Source: Candidatus Zipacnadia bacterium
GTDB lineage: Bacteria > Armatimonadota > Zipacnadia > Zipacnadales > Zipacnadaceae
Assembly: GCA_029821255.1 (NCBI GenBank)
Contig: JALGTS010000037.1
Span: 1 to 8,205, forward strand
DNA: 8,205 nucleotides
Direction of reading: 5' to 3'
Part shown: one piece after another, positions 6,048 through 8,205 of the stretch
How positions within the stretch are numbered: position 1 is the stretch's first letter
Layout of the letters: each line of letters opens with the position of its first letter
The notes under the pieces: generated by a model
Databases searched by the model: none
What the model saw: the letters and a program-made list of their open reading frames with translations, nothing else
What the model was told of the DNA's origin: nothing
Translations under genes and position numbers: made by a program

Positions 6048-8123
6048 CTAAAGCGGTAGGTGAACGGAGAAGGTACTGCCTTGCCCCGGCTCGCTGTTGA
6101 CCTCAATCCGTCCTCCCAGCAGTGTGATTATTTGTGAGGCAATCGCCAAGCCCAGCCCCACTCCCTCAACTGAGCGACTTATCTCTTCGCTGCCGCGGTC
6201 AAAGGCCTCAAAGATGCGCTCCTGCAGTTCGGCTGGAATACCTGGTCCCGTATCCGATACCTGAGCCACTGCCTCTCCGTCTGCGATGAAGGCAGATACT
6301 TCTACTTGGCCTCTATGATAGTTAAATTTTATCGCGTTGTCTACTAAGTTGATAAGGACTTGTTCAATTCGCCGGGGATCAGTGAATACCTCCACGCTAT
6401 CTGGAGGTAACTTGAGCAAAATCTCTACCCCGGCTTGCTCGGCTCTTGAACGCAGTGTCTGAGTAGCATGTTCCACCACCTGGCGCAGGTCAACTTTACG
6501 CTTGCGGACGGCTATCTGCCCCGCCTGCAAGTGTGACCAGTCGGTGAGGTCGTCCAGGATGCGGCGCATATGGTGACAGGCCGCCTTCATCCTTGCCAAG
6601 TATTTCTGCTGCTCTTCGTTGAGGGGACCGACTTCTTCATCTAAGACCAGTTCGCTGGTCGCCTGCAGGGAAGATAGCGGGGCACGCAGTTCGTGAGAGA
6701 TACTGGATACAAACAGCTCCCGGAGCTTGTCAACCCGAATTCTCTCCAGGGCAACAGCCGCCATAGCTGCCAACGATCGTAGCAGGCGTACTCGCTGGGG
6801 AGGTATGGGTGTGCGAGTCTGGTGATTATCGGCAACCAGTACGCCCACCAGAGCTCCGTGCGTGCGCAGGGGTACTAACAGTTGTGGGTAGTCACATTCG
6901 GTACCGTTAATAGCTTCCTCGCTACGTTCTTCGGGCCCCAGCAGTACATACGGTGCCTCGCCATAACCGGCATCGGCCAGTAGGTTGTCACCTCTTTTGA
7001 GTGGGTAACTACGGTCAGATATGTCGGTCACCGCTCCGTCGGAGGTAGCCTGCAGCGTACCGCGCAATAGACTCTGGTCGTCATCAGTCAGGTAAACGCT
7101 GACCCGATCAAAGCCGATTTCTATAGCTGCATTAGTTGCGATCTTTTCAAGAACTTCCGAAGATTGGCGGCTGTCGGTTACGGCCACTGCTGCATTTAGT
7201 ACTGTGCGGGCGCGCTCCTCTTCTTCCCAGGCCTGAGTCGCCGCTGCCTCGACTTGCTGGGCGCGTCGCTGTAAGCGCTGATCCAGGTGCTTATTTTGAG
7301 TGAGCACGGCTGCTATGGTACAAAGAAATCGCAAAGCATTTCTCTGTAGCTCGCCGAGGGGCGTGGCTGTTGAACTAACTAAAGCCAGAGCTCCTACTGG
7401 GCGGTTTCCCGAGATCATAGGTAAGGCAATCACCCGGTGGGCGGTGGGACCGGCATCACTGAGTTGATCGATGACCGGCTCTCCGCATTGCACCGCGTGC
7501 CAGGCAACGTCCTGCACCTGTATTTCCCAGTCGGCTGTATCCCCCTCGCTATCTCCATAGCTGCGGAACTCGCCAAATTCGTTGCCTTCTTGATTCAAGA
7601 CTCCTATCCAGCAGCGGCTGGCCTCTGTTATGCTCATTACTCCCTGTGCAACAGTAGCGAGCTGTGGAGATAGCTCTTTTTCGGTGGCGACAACAGTAGC
7701 CAGATCCAGCAGATGCTGGTTAAACTTATGGATCCGGCGCGTTTCCCGGCGGCTGTTGATGATCTCTGTGGCATGTTTGACTACCAAGAGCAACTCATTA
7801 ATCCAGCGGTCGTACTTGATGACGTGGTAGTCAGCACCTGCTGACAGGGTACGGGCTCCCAGTAGTTGGCTGTCGCGGGAGGCGAGGACCACGAAATAGG
7901 TATCAGGTACCCGCCCCGTGATGCGCTGCAGTTCCTGGAGGGCAGGAGATGGCAACAACTCCAGTTCGCAGACAACGGCGTCATAGTGCTCCTGGGCGAG
8001 CAGCTTCTCGAGTACCGGCATTGAATGGCATTCACTTGCCTCCCAGTCCGGTGCTACTCTATGAATCTCAGCAAGGATCTCGCCGCGGTGCTCTTCACTC
8101 GCACAGGCAATGAGAATTCTCAT
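6048..8123 (-). CDS. Soluble sensor histidine kinase: pseudo-receiver, two GAF domains, HisKA and HATPase_c
   Basis: This 691-residue protein has no evident transmembrane segment, so it is probably cytoplasmic. Residues 1-118 look like a receiver domain (ILIACASEE, YDAVVCELELL, GADYHVIKYD) without the phosphorylation site: the acidic pair is absent and Glu53 sits where Asp is expected, though Lys103 is kept. Two GAF-like regions follow, about 132-275 and 305-462, joined by a likely coiled-coil (about 276-306). The kinase core is complete: His477 in SSISHELRAPL, N-box Asn592 and Asn596 in LINLVDNAIKF, the D-x-G-x-G box at Asp624-Gly626-Gly628 and the GVGLGLA box at 654-660. It should autophosphorylate on His477 and pass phosphate to Asp54 of the downstream regulator. 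The signal, perhaps a small molecule bound by a GAF domain, cannot be identified. The ribosome binding site is weak, which fits translation after an upstream gene. Confidence 0.94.
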   Translation of the reverse strand: MRILIACASEEHRGEILAEIHRVAPDWEASECHSMPVLEKLLAQEHYDAVVCELELLPSPALQELQRITGRVPDTYFVVLASRDSQLLGARTLSAGADYHVIKYDRWINELLLVVKHATEIINSRRETRRIHKFNQHLLDLATVVATEKELSPQLATVAQGVMSITEASRCWIGVLNQEGNEFGEFRSYGDSEGDTADWEIQVQDVAWHAVQCGEPVIDQLSDAGPTAHRVIALPMISGNRPVGALALVSSTATPLGELQRNALRFLCTIAAVLTQNKHLDQRLQRRAQQVEAAATQAWEEEERARTVLNAAVAVTDSRQSSEVLEKIATNAAIEIGFDRVSVYLTDDDQSLLRGTLQATSDGAVTDISDRSYPLKRGDNLLADAGYGEAPYVLLGPEERSEEAINGTECDYPQLLVPLRTHGALVGVLVADNHQTRTPIPPQRVRLLRSLAAMAAVALERIRVDKLRELFVSSISHELRAPLSSLQATSELVLDEEVGPLNEEQQKYLARMKAACHHMRRILDDLTDWSHLQAGQIAVRKRKVDLRQVVEHATQTLRSRAEQAGVEILLKLPPDSVEVFTDPRRIEQVLINLVDNAIKFNYHRGQVEVSAFIADGEAVAQVSDTGPGIPAELQERIFEAFDRGSEEISRSVEGVGLGLAIASQIITLLGGRIEVNSEPGQGSTFSVHLPL

Positions 8124-8136
8124 TACGTTGACTCGG

Positions 8137-8205
8137 CTATTGGTGCTGCCCGCTGGTGCCCTCGGCTCCTGGGGTGGTAACTGCCATCACCAGCCCAACT
8201 CTTTG
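8137..8205 (-). CDS. Possible C-terminal tail of an upstream minus-strand gene, function unknown
   Basis: Reading leftward from base 8205, one frame is open for 22 codons and ends in a TAG at 8139-8137, 13 nt before the kinase start. Ten of the 22 codons begin with G, a common coding signature, and the residues (RVGLVMAVTTPGAEG) look like a hydrophobic strand with a flexible tail. A second frame is also open and ends in TAA overlapping the kinase ATG (TAATG), but its codons and residues look less like coding sequence. The fragment is too short to name. If real, it makes the kinase gene a downstream member of a longer operon. Confidence 0.33.
   Translation of the reverse strand, partial: QRVGLVMAVTTPGAEGTSGQHQ

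Noticed and set aside
8152..8194. Inverted repeat GCTGGTG / CACCAGC with a 29-nt loop, as a terminator or operator
   Set aside because: Seven-base arms at that distance occur readily by chance, no T tract follows and the region is probably coding.
1..8205. CRISPR arrays, tRNA or rRNA genes, insertion sequences, attachment sites
   Set aside because: No spaced direct repeats, cloverleaf, rRNA-like segment, transposase motif or terminal inverted repeats were seen on reading both strands.

Overview
The window is a gene-dense piece of a bacterial chromosome with moderately high GC. The NAD+-dependent DNA ligase, the OmpR/PhoB-type two-component pair and the GTG/TTG starts all indicate Bacteria. 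I see no phage, plasmid, transposon, CRISPR, tRNA or rRNA signal. The phylum cannot be fixed by eye. An ALG5/DPM1-like glycosyltransferase and a multi-GAF histidine kinase would suit a Chloroflexota-like or other deep-branching lineage, but that is only a guess.

Layout. (1) Positions 1-1307, minus strand: an endonuclease V-fold gene followed 2 nt later by a family-4 glycosyltransferase that runs off the left edge. (2) Positions 1308-1432: a divergent control region with a short inverted repeat. (3) Positions 1433-5270, plus strand: a probable operon of a D-2-hydroxyacid dehydrogenase, a family-2 glycosyltransferase (TTG start) and ligA, whose start overlaps the end of the glycosyltransferase gene. 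(4) Positions 5272-8123, minus strand: a two-component system, kinase first and response regulator second, converging on ligA with one base between the stop codons. (5) Positions 8124-8205: probably the last codons of another minus-strand gene.

The strongest observation is the endonuclease V homologue. It is full length, uninterrupted and clearly of that fold, yet all five of the catalytic or phosphate-contacting positions I could align with the E. coli enzyme, apart from one histidine, are replaced: D35 to Y, E89 to V, D110 to Q, K139 to D and H214 to Y. It looks like a maintained pseudoenzyme rather than a nuclease.

Two other proteins have lost hallmark residues. The hydroxyacid dehydrogenase keeps its catalytic Arg-Glu-His set but has S-x-S-x-x-G in place of the Rossmann G-x-G-x-x-G. 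The histidine kinase begins with a receiver-like domain that lacks the acidic pair and carries Glu at the phospho-acceptor position, while its own kinase core looks intact. Nothing in the sequence shows that the gene blocks work as one pathway. The two glycosyltransferases hint at cell-surface glycan synthesis, and ligA is a housekeeping replication and repair gene.
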